A DNA stretch of 64,000 nucleotides. It comes from Sphingomonas sp. (lineage in GTDB: Bacteria; Pseudomonadota; Alphaproteobacteria; Sphingomonadales; Sphingomonadaceae). The number at the start of each line of letters is the position of its first letter. Positions within the stretch are counted from its first letter, which is position 1. Position numbers and translations under genes: made by a program. The stretch spans positions 186,001-250,000 of the forward strand of contig JAFOMG010000012.1 of NCBI GenBank assembly GCA_017418975.1. Direction: 5' to 3'. Positions 33,861-45,400 of this stretch are shown in pieces. The notes under the pieces were generated by a model. It saw only the letters and a list, made by a program, of their open reading frames with translations. It had not been told where the DNA came from and made no database searches.

Positions 33861-36439
33861 GCCTTGCGCAGCGAGACGCTGACGAAGCGGCCCAGCGGCG
33901 AATAGTTGGTCGAATCATAGTTGACGGTGGTCTCGTCGAACGACGCGAGATAGGGCGGCCGCGCGTCGGTGAGATTGTTCACGTACAGCCCGATCTCGAA
34001 GCCCCTCAGCGGGCCATGCGCCGCCGGCGCCTTCCACATCAGCGACAGGTCGAGCGTGGTCATGTCGCCTCGCTGCACCGGCGGCGCGACGTTCAGATCG
34101 GTGATGGGCCCCGTATAGTTGGCGAACAGCGCCGCCGTGAATCCGCCGAAATGCCCGGTCGCGCCGCCGCGCCCGCGAAAGCGGGGCGGATTGAAATTGA
34201 CCCCGGCGAGCTGGGTGAGCAGCGCGCTCGCGGTGTTTCGCTGATTGCTGCGCAACCAGCTCGCCTGGCCCGAAAGCGTCACGTCGCCGCTCGAGACCGG
34301 AATCCGATAGCTGCCGACCAGATCCACGCCCCTGATCCGCTGGCGCGCGGCGTTGACGAGCTGGTTGCGGATGATCGCCACCACCTTGGCCGGATCATAG
34401 GGCGTGCCGGTGTAGTTGCCGAGGCCCCTGCTGTCGCGGGCGATCAGCGCGGCCTGCTGGGCCGGGGTCGGAGCATAGTCGATGAACTCCTGCAGCGCGG
34501 GATTGTCCAGCACCTTGAGCGTGGCGTTGCTGACCGGCTGGATCACCCGATCGGTATAGTCGATGTCGAAATAGGTGGCCGACAGCTTCAGGCCCGGCAC
34601 CGCCCGGGGATGCAGGTCGAGCGTCGTCGACAGGGTTCGCGCGCGCTCCGGCTTCAGGTCGCGATTGCCGCCCGACGTGAACAGGACGGTCGATCCGGCG
34701 GGATAATTGCCCCCATAATAGAATGCGGGCTGGAGCCCGACCCGGAACAGCTGGAACTCGTTGCGCAGCGTCGGCGCCTTGAACGAGCGCCCCCAGGACA
34801 GCTTGAGATCGAAATCCGGCGCCGGCGCATAGACCAGGCCGAGCTTGGGCGTGGTGACGCCGCCGAAGCGATCATATTCCTCATGGCGCAGCGCCGCCGA
34901 GATGGTCAGCTGGTGCAGGAAGGGCGAAGCGTTGGCGGCGGAGACCAGCGGCACGGAAAGCTCGCCGAAACCATAATAATTGCCGCGCCCGTCGCCGGTG
35001 GGCACGGCGGAGGTGGCGGAATAGACCTTGAGATGGTTGAAGCGATACCCCGCCCCCACCGCCAGCCGCACATCGCCGCCGGAAATGGCGAACAGCTTGC
35101 CGTCCGCGTCCAGCTCGCCGCCATAGGCGTAGTTGTCATAGATGCTGCTGCCGCCGTCATTATAGCCGGTGACCTTGTCGATATAATCGTCGAAACGGCG
35201 GGTCTTGTTGGCGCCGTAGGACGCGCTCAGCGACGCCTTCCAATCGCCCGGCAGGCGCCATGTCAGCGTCGGCGAGATCGCGTAATTCTCGTTGCTGAAG
35301 CGAGTCGTCGCGGCGAAGGCGACGGTCGAATATTCGGCGCCGTCGCTGTGGCGCCAGCTGTACAGGCCGTCGATACTGAAGGTCAGGCGATCGGTAAGGT
35401 CCTGGTGCGCGGTGACGAGGCCGCTGAAATGCTTGTGCGCATCGAGCAGCGTGTTGGGGCCGATGACGTAGCGGGTATAGTCGCGCTGATCCGATCGCAC
35501 CGCGTTCTGCCGGTCATATTGCAGGGCGACCAGCGCGCCGCCGCCGCTCCAGCGGCCACCGCCGACCACGCCATATTCCTGCAGGAACCCGCCGCCGTCG
35601 GTAGCGGTGCCGAAACGCAGCGAGGTGCTCACACCCTCGAAGTCGCGCCGCAGGATGATGTTGGCGACGCCGCCGACAGCATCCGACCCATAGAGCGCGG
35701 AGGCGCCATCGGGCATGATCTGGAGCTCCGCCACCGCATCGAGCGGAATCGCCGAGACGTCGACCGCCTGCGCGGTGCCGTCATAGGGAAGCCGCCGGCC
35801 GTTCAGCAGGGTGAGCGTCGCGTCCGGGCCGAGGCCGCGCAGGTTCAGCGCGGAGGAGCCGGACGCATTGGTGTTGGCGGCCGTGCCCGCCTGGAACCGC
35901 GCGCCCGGATTCTGTCCGCCATTATAGTTGCTGGGGATGTTGCGGATCACTTCGCCCAGGTCGCGCTGCCCGGCCTCGCGCATCTGGCGCTGGTCGATCC
36001 GGACCACCGGCGAGGCGATGGGGGCCCCGGCGATGTGAGTGCCGGTGACGACGATCTCCTGCTCGGCCGCGACGGCTTTCTCGAGGTCCGGCTCCCCGTC
36101 CTGCGCGACGGTCGTGCCGGCCGTCCCGGCGACGACGACGAACACGCCGCGCGCGCTGCGCGAGACGCTCAACCCCGATCCGCGGATCAGCGCCGCGATC
36201 GCCGCATCGGCGGTATAGGAGCCGTGCAGCGCATTGCTCCGCTTGCCGCGCACGGCTTCGCCGCGGAACACGATCTGCTCATGAGTCGCTCCCGCGACGG
36301 TCTTGAGCGCGGACTCCATGTCCTGTGCGGGAATGTCGAGCCGATAGCTGGCCTGCATTTGCGCCGATACCGGCGGGAGGCAGCTCGCGACCGCCATCAC
36401 GGCGGCCCCCATGCGAAGCAGCGCCATCGATCCCCTCAT
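33854..36439 (-). CDS. TonB-dependent transducer with STN domain
   Basis: Outer-membrane receptor of 861 residues: signal peptide, a secretin/TonB STN domain (about residues 28-100), then EIVVTGTHI at the plug, LNLRGLGPDATLTLLNGRR, and a 22-strand-type barrel ending RFVSVSLRKAW. The STN domain marks receptors that signal to an inner-membrane anti-sigma factor. Sigma and FecR genes lie directly upstream. The ATG at 36439 has an aggggaacaggg ribosome site; the frame is open further up. The ligand is unknown. Confidence 0.92.
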   Translation of the reverse strand: MRGSMALLRMGAAVMAVASCLPPVSAQMQASYRLDIPAQDMESALKTVAGATHEQIVFRGEAVRGKRSNALHGSYTADAAIAALIRGSGLSVSRSARGVFVVVAGTAGTTVAQDGEPDLEKAVAAEQEIVVTGTHIAGAPIASPVVRIDQRQMREAGQRDLGEVIRNIPSNYNGGQNPGARFQAGTAANTNASGSSALNLRGLGPDATLTLLNGRRLPYDGTAQAVDVSAIPLDAVAELQIMPDGASALYGSDAVGGVANIILRRDFEGVSTSLRFGTATDGGGFLQEYGVVGGGRWSGGGALVALQYDRQNAVRSDQRDYTRYVIGPNTLLDAHKHFSGLVTAHQDLTDRLTFSIDGLYSWRHSDGAEYSTVAFAATTRFSNENYAISPTLTWRLPGDWKASLSASYGANKTRRFDDYIDKVTGYNDGGSSIYDNYAYGGELDADGKLFAISGGDVRLAVGAGYRFNHLKVYSATSAVPTGDGRGNYYGFGELSVPLVSAANASPFLHQLTISAALRHEEYDRFGGVTTPKLGLVYAPAPDFDLKLSWGRSFKAPTLRNEFQLFRVGLQPAFYYGGNYPAGSTVLFTSGGNRDLKPERARTLSTTLDLHPRAVPGLKLSATYFDIDYTDRVIQPVSNATLKVLDNPALQEFIDYAPTPAQQAALIARDSRGLGNYTGTPYDPAKVVAIIRNQLVNAARQRIRGVDLVGSYRIPVSSGDVTLSGQASWLRSNQRNTASALLTQLAGVNFNPPRFRGRGGATGHFGGFTAALFANYTGPITDLNVAPPVQRGDMTTLDLSLMWKAPAAHGPLRGFEIGLYVNNLTDARPPYLASFDETTVNYDSTNYSPLGRFVSVSLRKAW

Positions 36440-36570
36440 CCCTGTTCCCCTGTATCGCTCCTCGTTCGCCGGGAGCTTCCGGGAAGAAAGACGCACGAGG
36501 GGCGATATCGCGAAACGCCCGGGCCGAATGGCGTTTTCCCCTCAGTCGCCAGAGGAATCGCTGCCCCGAC

Positions 36571-37605
36571 CTAGCGTTCGGGCGCGCGCAGGATCAGGGT
36601 TTCGCCGCGCCGCAACTTGCGCAACCCGTAGAGCGTGACGACGCCGTCGACAAAGGCTTCGGTATCGCCGGCGTTGAACGTGCCGCTTACCGGCAGCGCC
36701 GCGGTGACGGGATCCTCGATCGCCAGGCTAGCGCCGGAATAGCGATTGACTCGCTCCACGGCAACGCCCAGCGGCTCGTCCGAGAAGACGAGCTGCCCCT
36801 GTTCCCAGGCGGAACTGCGTGCCGTGTCCACCGCCTCGAGCCGCGCCGCCGCCGAAGCGCCGGTGGGAATGATCAGCGCGGTGCTGGGTGCGAGCATCCG
36901 GTCCGCCGGCGTTCGGCCGTCCCCCTGGAGCAGGACGTGGCGCGGTGCCTGGTCCGCGGGTCCGTCCTCGAGTACCGCGACCGAGCCCTGGTAGAGCACC
37001 ACGCGCACCTCGGCCCGGAAGAGCTCGACGCTGAACGCGGTTCCCGTCGCGACCACCATCCGATCGCCGGCCGTGACCGTGAAGGGCCGCCGCGGATCCT
37101 TGGCGACTTCGAACCGCGCCCGCCCGCCGAGCAGGCGCAGCGCACGACGCTCGCCGTCATAGCGCACCTCGACGGCGCTCGCCGCGTCCAGCGAGAGCCG
37201 CGATCCGTCGTCCAGCAGGACCACGCGGCGCTCGCCGATCCCGGTCCGATAGGTTTCGCCGCGCGGATAGAAATGGAAGGTGGCAACGATCAGCAGCAGG
37301 CAGGCGGCGAGCGCCCCCAGCGCGTGGCGCAGCTCCGGTCTCCAGCCGCGCGGGGCGCGACGATCGGTCTGGCTGAGCGCCTTCAACGCGTCGGCGCGGA
37401 CCGCGACCAGCTCGGGGACTTCGGCGGCCTCGCCCGCCCCTCGCCAGGCTCGCGCGATGCTGGCGAGCGCCTCGCGATTGGCCGGATGAGCCTCGAGCCA
37501 CAATTCCAGCTCGAGCTCCTCCTCCAGGGCGATCGGCCCATCATGGAACCGCATCAGCCATGCCGCCGCCTGCTCGCGGGCCGCTTCCGGATCGCCGCCG
37601 CTCAC
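36571..37605 (-). CDS. FecR-type anti-sigma regulator
   Basis: Inner-membrane signal relay of 344 residues. A DUF4880 N-terminal cytoplasmic part (AAAWLMRFHDGP) is followed by one membrane span near residues 93-112, a periplasmic FecR domain and a C-terminal DUF4974 part (GVVTLYGLRKLRRGETLIL) that would touch the receptor's STN domain. I prefer the GTG at 37605, which overlaps the sigma stop (GTGA) with GGAGG seven bases upstream. An ATG at 37611 is too close to that site. Confidence 0.92.
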   Translation of the reverse strand: MSGGDPEAAREQAAAWLMRFHDGPIALEEELELELWLEAHPANREALASIARAWRGAGEAAEVPELVAVRADALKALSQTDRRAPRGWRPELRHALGALAACLLLIVATFHFYPRGETYRTGIGERRVVLLDDGSRLSLDAASAVEVRYDGERRALRLLGGRARFEVAKDPRRPFTVTAGDRMVVATGTAFSVELFRAEVRVVLYQGSVAVLEDGPADQAPRHVLLQGDGRTPADRMLAPSTALIIPTGASAAARLEAVDTARSSAWEQGQLVFSDEPLGVAVERVNRYSGASLAIEDPVTAALPVSGTFNAGDTEAFVDGVVTLYGLRKLRRGETLILRAPER

Positions 37606-38147
37606 CGGCATTCCTCCATCGCCCCGGCCAGCGCCCCCAGGGCGCGCTGGACATGAATCTCGACCATGCGAACCGACAGGCCGAAGCTGTCCGCGATCGT
37701 GCGCTTGTCGATGTTCTCGATGCGATACAGCGTGAAAATCCTTCGCGTCTTCTCGGGCAGTTCGGCGATCGTGCGCGCGACGAGATCGAGATTCTCCCGC
37801 CCCTCGGCAACCCGGTGCGGGTCCAGCGGATCGATGCCCAGGAAATCCTCGATCGCCCGGGCTTCCCGATAGCTGGTGCGCACCCGCTCGCGCCGCCCCT
37901 TGTCGCGCAGCAGGTTCGCCGCGATCCGGAAGACATAGGCATCCGCCATCGGCGCCTCGCGCTTCGGATCACGCACGATGCGGAAGAAGACGTCCTGGGT
38001 AAGGTCCTCAGCTTCCGGCAGGGTCTGGACGCGCCGCGCGAAGAACGCGATCAGGGCGCGGCGCAGGCGCCGGTCGTTCTCCGTCAGATCCTGTCGCACG
38101 GCCTTGTTCAACGGCTTCAAATCCTCCGACAGCATAACGCGCGGCAT
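37602..38147 (-). CDS. ECF sigma factor, FecI type
   Basis: A 181-residue sigma-70 family ECF factor. Region 2 (about residues 27-90, with EAEDLTQDVFFRI) and region 4 (about 122-175, with LPEKTRRIFTLYRIENIDKRTIA) are both present. It probably activates the adjacent receptor operon after a signal from FecR. The ATG at 38147 is used; 38135 is an alternative. Order sigma-fecR-receptor is that of the Fec/Fpv cell-surface signalling systems. Confidence 0.92.
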   Translation of the reverse strand: MPRVMLSEDLKPLNKAVRQDLTENDRRLRRALIAFFARRVQTLPEAEDLTQDVFFRIVRDPKREAPMADAYVFRIAANLLRDKGRRERVRTSYREARAIEDFLGIDPLDPHRVAEGRENLDLVARTIAELPEKTRRIFTLYRIENIDKRTIADSFGLSVRMVEIHVQRALGALAGAMEECR

Positions 38148-38321
38148 CGCGGAATCCGAAATGCGAAATTGCCGCCCCCTTCCCCGGGGGAGAGCGTCGA
38201 CCCGTTGCCGCGAGGATTAATTCTTCGTAACCTTTGCGCCGCTTCGGGGCACGTTCGCAGAATCCGCGTGCAGCTGCGGCCTCCCGTCTATAGAGTGGAT
38301 CGCTTAAATGCCGGGAATCGA

Positions 38322-39314
38322 ATGGAATCCCCGTACGCTAGAGAAACTCGGGAGTGTGGTTTGGCGTCGCATCCTGTCCGCGTTCACCGTTACACGACCG
38401 CAGATATAGCGCCCGGCGACCGCTTTGACGCGTGGCAGGGCTATTGGCCGAACATAGGCTCGCTCTTCCGCACCGAGCCGCTGGAGACCTTCCGGGTATC
38501 GAGCGAGCTGGTGCGGCTGGGCGAGATCGGTTTCATGTACACCGACATCGCCTCGCAGCGCTGGAAACGCGACAGGCGGCTCGTCGACATGGGACAGGAC
38601 ACCATCGCGGCCGTCGTGAACCTGGACGGCAAGGCAGCCGGCATCGCGGGCAGGAACGACTGGGTGCAGATGCCCGGCTCCGCGGTTCTCGTCGACCATA
38701 GCCAGACATCGCTCCACGATTCCGCCGGCGGGCGCAGCATCGGTTTTTCCGTGCCGCGCCGGCTGGCGATCGAAGCGGGGCTGGACCCGGCCAGCCTGCA
38801 CGGCGTGGCGCTGAACCCCGCGGAAAGCGCGATGCTCGCCTCGCACATGCTGCAGGTGCGCGAGGCCCTGCCCCGCTTCACCGAGGGGGATGCGCCCCAG
38901 CTCGGCAAGTCGATGCTCGACGTGCTCGTGCTGACGCTCAAGGGTGCGAGCCGCACCGAGGCACCGGGCTTCCGCGAGGAGCCCGCCACGCTGATGATGC
39001 GCGCGCGCAAGGAAGTGCAGGCGCATCTCGGCTCGCCCGCGCTCACCGTCGCCAATCTGTGCCGCAAGCTGGGCGTTTCGCGCAGCACGCTGCACCGGCT
39101 GTTCGAGGAAGGCGGCGGCGTCCAGGCCTATATTCGCGACATGCGGCTGGAGGCGGCGCGCCAGGCCCTGCTCAACCCGGAGAATCCCGAGCGGATCGGC
39201 GACCTCGCCGAGCGGCTGGGCTTCAGCGACGCGGCGCATCTGAGCCGGCTGTTCAAGGCGCGCTTCGGCGAAACCCCCAGCGACTGCCGCGCGCGGAGCC
39301 TGCTAAGCCGTTGA
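38322..39314 (+). CDS. AraC family transcriptional regulator
   Basis: A 330-residue activator. The N-terminal half resembles the AraC_binding_2 sensor domain, and the C-terminal 100 residues hold two helix-turn-helix motifs (VANLCRKLGVSRSTLHRLFEE and IGDLAERLGFSDAAHLSRLFKARFGETPSD in overlapping parts). The ATG at 38322 has a weak site; a TTG at 38361 with GGGAG six bases upstream is a serious alternative. The gene stands divergent from the sigma operon and directly before the giant autotransporter, which it may regulate. Confidence 0.88.
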   Translation: MESPYARETRECGLASHPVRVHRYTTADIAPGDRFDAWQGYWPNIGSLFRTEPLETFRVSSELVRLGEIGFMYTDIASQRWKRDRRLVDMGQDTIAAVVNLDGKAAGIAGRNDWVQMPGSAVLVDHSQTSLHDSAGGRSIGFSVPRRLAIEAGLDPASLHGVALNPAESAMLASHMLQVREALPRFTEGDAPQLGKSMLDVLVLTLKGASRTEAPGFREEPATLMMRARKEVQAHLGSPALTVANLCRKLGVSRSTLHRLFEEGGGVQAYIRDMRLEAARQALLNPENPERIGDLAERLGFSDAAHLSRLFKARFGETPSDCRARSLLSR

Positions 39315-39315
39315 T

Positions 39316-39330
39316 GTCCCGAAGCGGGAC
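39316..39330 (+). terminator. Short hairpin after the AraC gene
   Basis: Perfect 6-bp stem gtcccg / cgggac with loop aag, directly after the stop codon and before the autotransporter leader. It is weak and lacks a U run. Confidence 0.35.
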
Positions 39331-39478
39331 CCGTGCCGCGATGCGACATCGGTCCAATTCGGTGAGACAGGCGTTCAACAGCGAAATCCCCCCTCGGGAC
39401 TAAGGAATTCCCCATGTCTGCCATGTGTCCCGCTGAGTCGCGGGGCCCATGGTTCTCAAGATTTCGGGGGCTTCTGAA

Positions 39479-42400
39479 ATGATCGATCGTGGCAACGGCG
39501 CGCGTGCGTCCAAGACGGTTTCGGCGCGCATGGGTCGCGAGGCGCTGCTGCGCAAGGCGCTGCTCGGCTCGACCGCGCTGATCGGCGTCGCGCTGGCCAC
39601 GCCGGCGCTGGCCCAGTCGACCTACCCCACGGACGGCGGCACGATCTCGGGCACCGGCACCTATACCGACGCGACCGCGACCAATGGCGGCGTGACGGTG
39701 ACCAACACGGTCAACGCCGGCGTCGTCATGGCCGATGTCACGATCAACAACACCACCGGCGACCCCAACGGCATTGCCTACAAGCAGGTCTCCGCCGACG
39801 GCCAGAGCACGGTCCTCTACACCGCGGGCGCCAACACGCTGCGCAGCGACCAGAACGGCGCGGCACTTTCGCTGCAGGCGGCAAATGGCAACGTCACCTG
39901 GGCCATCGGCCAGTTCGACGAATCCTCGACCACGGACCTCACCGCCACCTATGGCACTTATCTGATCGCCAACGGCTTCGTGAACGTCGTCGATTTCGGC
40001 ACTGTCAGCAGCCTGCGCAACGTCACCGCCGACGGCGCCGGCGTGGCGGGCATCTATGCCAGCTCCAGCGGCTCCACGGTGAACCTGTCGCTGAAGGCGC
40101 CGGTCATCTCGGGCTTCGCCACCGGCATCTCCGCGATTTCGGCCGCGGGCGCCATCGTCACCACTACCGGCGGCTCGATCAGCACCCTGGCCAGCGGCAC
40201 CGGGATCAGCGCGACCGCGAGCAACGCCGGGGCCCTGGTCATGGTCAGCTCGGGTTCGGCGATCAGCACCAGCATCGCCGGCATCGGCATCAACGCCTCG
40301 TCGAACAACGGCATCACCAGCGTGATCACCACTGCGGGCGGCACGATCAATGGCGGCAGCGTCGGCATCCAGGTGAATGCGGCCCTGACCGGCCAGAGCA
40401 GCACCGTGACGGTGGGCGCCGCGATCGGCAATTCGACGCGCCCGAGCTCGGGCGTGGTGTTCCAGGGCACCGGCGTGGTCGGCGGCACCAACACCGTCAA
40501 CGCCAACGCCAATATCAGCAGCGGCACCGGCTTCGCCGCGATCGGCTCCAACACCGTGAACTCGGATCTCGCGGTGAACGTGGCCTCGGGTGTGACCGTC
40601 ACTTCGCAGGGCTCCTTCGCGATCCGCGCCGGCCGCAACATCACCGTGGTCAACAACGGCACGGTCAGCGCGACCAGCGGCGCCGGAACGGGCGTGAGCA
40701 ATTCCCAGGCGCCATCCACTCTCAGCGTGACCAACAACGGCGCGATGAGCGCCGGCGGCACCGTGGTGAGCGGACAAGGAACCACCAACGTCACCAATGC
40801 CGGCACGATCACCGCGACCAACGCCATGGCGATCTATTCGGGCCGCGGCGGCGCGATCACCAACAATGCCGGCGCCACCATCACCGGTGGTTCCAACGCG
40901 ACCACCGGCTGGGCGATTCGCTTCGACAGCAGCACCTTCTCCGGGGGCCAGGTGGTCACCAACAACGGCACCATCACCGGTGGCGGCGCAGGTGCGATCC
41001 GGCTCGACGCCACCACCGCCTCGTTGTTCAGCCTCAATGCCGGATCGACCACGAACGGCCTGATCCAGGTCACCGGCAGCGGCGCGACCACCACCAATCT
41101 CGGCGGCACGCTGAACGGCAATTACGACGCCAGCGCCGCTACCGGCACCCAGAGCTTCACGCTCGGCGCGACCGGCGCGATGCAGGGCGCGACCTTCGGC
41201 TCGGGCAACGACACCTTCACCTGGGGCGGCGGCAGCATCGGCGGCACGATCGACGGCGGCGCGGGCACGGACACCTTCGCGGTCGACCTCGGTTCCACGA
41301 CCAACCGCACGATCAACCAGAGCAGCTTCTTCGCCAACATCGTCAATTTCGAAGCCTATAATCTCGTCTCCGGCAACCTGACGCTCACCGGCAGCAGCGA
41401 CGGCGGACCGGGCTGGACGGTGGCGGGCGGCAACGCGACGGCGCTCACCATCGACGGCGCGCTGACCAATGTCGCCGGCAAGGCGGTCACGCTCACCACC
41501 GCCGACCTGATGTTCATCAAGGCGGGCGCGCAGGTGAGCGCGACCGGCGACGTCATCTATTCGACCGCCACCGGCAACAACATCCAGACCAGCGGCACGA
41601 TCACCTCGGGCACCGGCATGTCCTCGGGCATCGCGATCGGCAGCGGCACGGTCGATAACTTCGGCCTGATCACCTATGCCGCCGGCGGCTCGACCGCGAC
41701 CCAGGGCAACGGCGTCTTTGCCAGCGCCAACCAGCTCACCCTCACCAACCATGCCGGCGCGAGCATCTATGGCCGCTGGGACGGCGCGCGCGCCAACAGC
41801 GGCGCCTATGTCGTCAATGACGGCCTGATCCAGGGCGACCGCTTCGCCGGCGTCGAGATCAGCGGCACCAGCGTGGTCTTCAACAACGCCACCGGCCGCA
41901 TCTATGGCGCGACGAGCGAAGGCGCGGGCGTGCTGATCAACAGCGGCGCCGTCAGCGTGACCAACGCATCCGGCGGCCAGATCGTCGGTGCGGGCTATGC
42001 CGGCATCTACAATGGCGGCACCGGCCTGCTGAGCGTCAGCAATGCCGGCAAGATCGCCACCGGCACGCTCGACGGCTCGAACAACTATGTCCAGGGCGGT
42101 ACCACCACGGCGATCCGCAGCGCCACCGCCAACATCACCAATAGCGGCCTGATCGAAGGCGCGTCGGGCGGCATCCAGGCCAGCAGCGACCTCACCCTCG
42201 TCAACACCGGCATGATCCACGGGACCGGCACCGGCACGCTCAATCTCGACGCCGTCTATGTCGGCGGCGTGGCGAACATCCTGAACGCCGGCACGATCAG
42301 CGAAGGCAGCGGCGCGGCCATCCATGCCAATGCCGGCGGCACGATCACCAATGCGGTGGGTGCCACGCTGGGCGGCGGTACCATTCCCACGTCCGGCGCT

Positions 42401-45400
42401 GCCGTCTTCCTGAACGGCGGCACGTTCAACAATTATGGCCAGGCCGGCAGCGGGACCGGCGCTGCCGTGATCACCGGCAATGCCGGCGGCACGATCAACC
42501 TGTTCGCCGGCTCGGCCTCGGGCAGCATCACCGGCGGCTCCGGCAACGACACGCTGGCGATCTACAACGGCCAGACCAATGCCAGCGCGGTCACGCAGGG
42601 CTACACCGACGCGGTGAGCGGCGCGGCGGGCAGCGTGACGCTGCAGAACAGCGGCACGCTGGCGGCGGCGATGTTCGGCGCGATCGACCTGGGCGGCGGC
42701 AACAACACGCTGCAGCTGCGCGGCGCGGGCACCGGCGCCCAGGCGGGCAGCTTCTCGCTCGCCACCTCGACCGGCGCGGGGACCATCACCAAGCTCGACG
42801 GCGGCACCTGGACCCTCACCGGCGCGGCCGCGGTGCCCGGCATCACCGTCAACGCCAATGGCGGCACGCTGAACTTCCAGGGCACCAGCGGGGTCGGCAC
42901 GATCAACGTCAATGGCGGCATCCTGCGCGCCAACGGCGCCGGCGCCTTCGGCAACGCGGCCGTCCATATGCTCACCTCGAACGTGCAGTTCGGCGCATCC
43001 GGCGTCTATGCGAACAGCTTCGTGCTCGACATTCCCGCGGTGCTGAACGGCCAGCCGGTCGTGTTCGAGAACCTGTTCGGCGGCAACGCCATCCTGAGCG
43101 GCAACATCACCTCGGGCAGCGGCACCAACGCCGCCGGCCAGGCGATCGGCACCTCGCAGGCCGTGACCTTCGCCGGTATCGGGGGCAGCCTGTTCAACCT
43201 CACCGGCACCAACAGCTGGACCGGCACCACCACGATCAACTCGGGCGTGACGGCGCGGGGCTCGACCACCGCGATCTCGGGCAGCGACATCGTAAACAAC
43301 GGCACGGTCACCTATGCCCAGTCGGGCAGCAGCTCGAGCGGCACGGTGATCTCGGGCACCGGCGCGCTGCGGCTGGAAAGCGGCCAGGTCACGCTGACCG
43401 GGTCCAACACCTATACCGGCGGCACCACCGTCGCCGGCGGCCGCCTGCAAGTGGGCGACGGCACCACCAACGGCCGCATCACCGGCGCCATCACCGTCGA
43501 TTCGGGCGGCACGCTGATCTTCAGCCGCAGCGACAATTACGACTTCGCCAGCGCGATCAGCGGCGCGGGCGACGTCCAGGCGCTCGGCACGGTCACGCTG
43601 AGCGGCCCGATCACCAACACCGGCGCATTCAACATCAACTCGGCCACCGGCGGCACGATCACGCTCACCGGCGCGCGTAGCGGCGCGTACAGCGGCGGCG
43701 CCACTGCCGCCGCAGTCACCCTGGGCGGCGCCAGCAACATCCTGCGCGTCGGCCAGAGCGGCACGGTCGCGGGCGGCCAGTATCTCGGCGTCTATCTTGG
43801 CGGCACCGGGAACGGCGTCGACAATTTCGGCACGATCAGCAACACCGGCACCGCCCTCGACCAGGACTGGGGCAGCGCGATCGGCGTGGCCGCGACGAGC
43901 GGCACCTCGACCATCAACAATGGCTCGGCCAGCAACGCCACCGCGACGATCAACGGCCGGAACACCGGCATCAACCATCTCGGCTCGGACGGCGTGATCG
44001 CCACCGGCCAGCTGTCGGTCAACAATTACGGCCTGATCGCCAGCAACCTCGCCAACGCGATCGAGAACCAGAACGGCTCGGGCAACCTCACCGTCACCAA
44101 CTACGGCACCGGCAGGATCGTCGGCCAGGGCAATGCCGGCGGCACGAACGGCTATGGCATCTACGCGATCGGCACGGGCACGCTCGGCCTCACCAATGCC
44201 GGCCTGATCGTCGGCCGCGTCGGCGGCGTCCTCACCGGCAGCGCGGCCAGCATCACCAACAGCGGCACGATCGCGGCCGGCACGCTCTCGGGCGGCACCA
44301 GCGGCACGCTGGTCGCGGGTGGCGGCAACGGCATCCAGGCCGTGGGCGGCACGATCACCAACCAGGCGGGCGGGGTGATCCGCGGCTCGTTCCTGGGCGG
44401 CAACGGCGACAACACCAACGCGATCACCTCGACCGCGGCGACCACCGTCAACAATTCCGGCCAGATCCTGGGCGTCGCGTTCGGTTCGACCTCGAACCTG
44501 CGCACCAACGGCGTCTATGTCTCGGGCGGCGCGGGCACGGTGACCAACTATGCCACCGGCCTGATCACCGGCGGCTGGGACGGCGTATACGTCACGGCGG
44601 GCGGCACGGTGACCAATTCGGGCACGATCGCCGGCTATCAATATTATGGCGTCGAGAACGCCAGCACCCTGACCAACAATGCCGGCGGCCGCCTCCTGGG
44701 CGTCGCCGGAGGCGCGTCGATGCTGGCGGGCGGGATCGTCAACAACAGCGGCCTGATCGCCGCGGCGACCTACAACGCGACGACCGACACCTACACCCTC
44801 AGCGCCGGCACCGGTCTCACGCTCAGCTCGGGCAGCGTCTCCAACCAGTATAACGGCACCATCACGGGCGCCGTCGGCATCGGCGCGACCGGCGCGCTGA
44901 GCCTGGGCAACAACGGCACCATTACCGCCACGACCTATGCCGGCGTGAACCTGCTGGGCACCGGCAACACCATCTACAACGGAGGCACGATTACCGGCGG
45001 CACCAATGCGACGCTGGGCTATGGCGTGCGCTTCGTCCCCGCTGCCGGGGGCACGCTCAACAACCAGTCGGGCGGCCTGATCAGCGGCACCGCGGGCGGC
45101 GTCTATTCGGGAAGCGCGAGCGTGTCCGTCGACAATGGCGGCAATATCGTCGGCACCGGCGCGGGGAGCCGCGGCGTCTATCAGCAGTTCGGCAACGCCA
45201 CGGTCACCAACCAGGCGAGCGGCGTGATCGTCGGCCAGGGCTGGGGCATCCAGGGCGGCGCCACCGTGAACATCAACAACGCCGGCTTCATCGGCGCGGG
45301 CACGCTTTCGGGCGGCACCACGGGCACCTTCACGGCGAGTGGCACCGGCAGCGGCGTCGTCTTCAACGGCGGCTACCTCACCAATGGTGCCGGCGCGACG

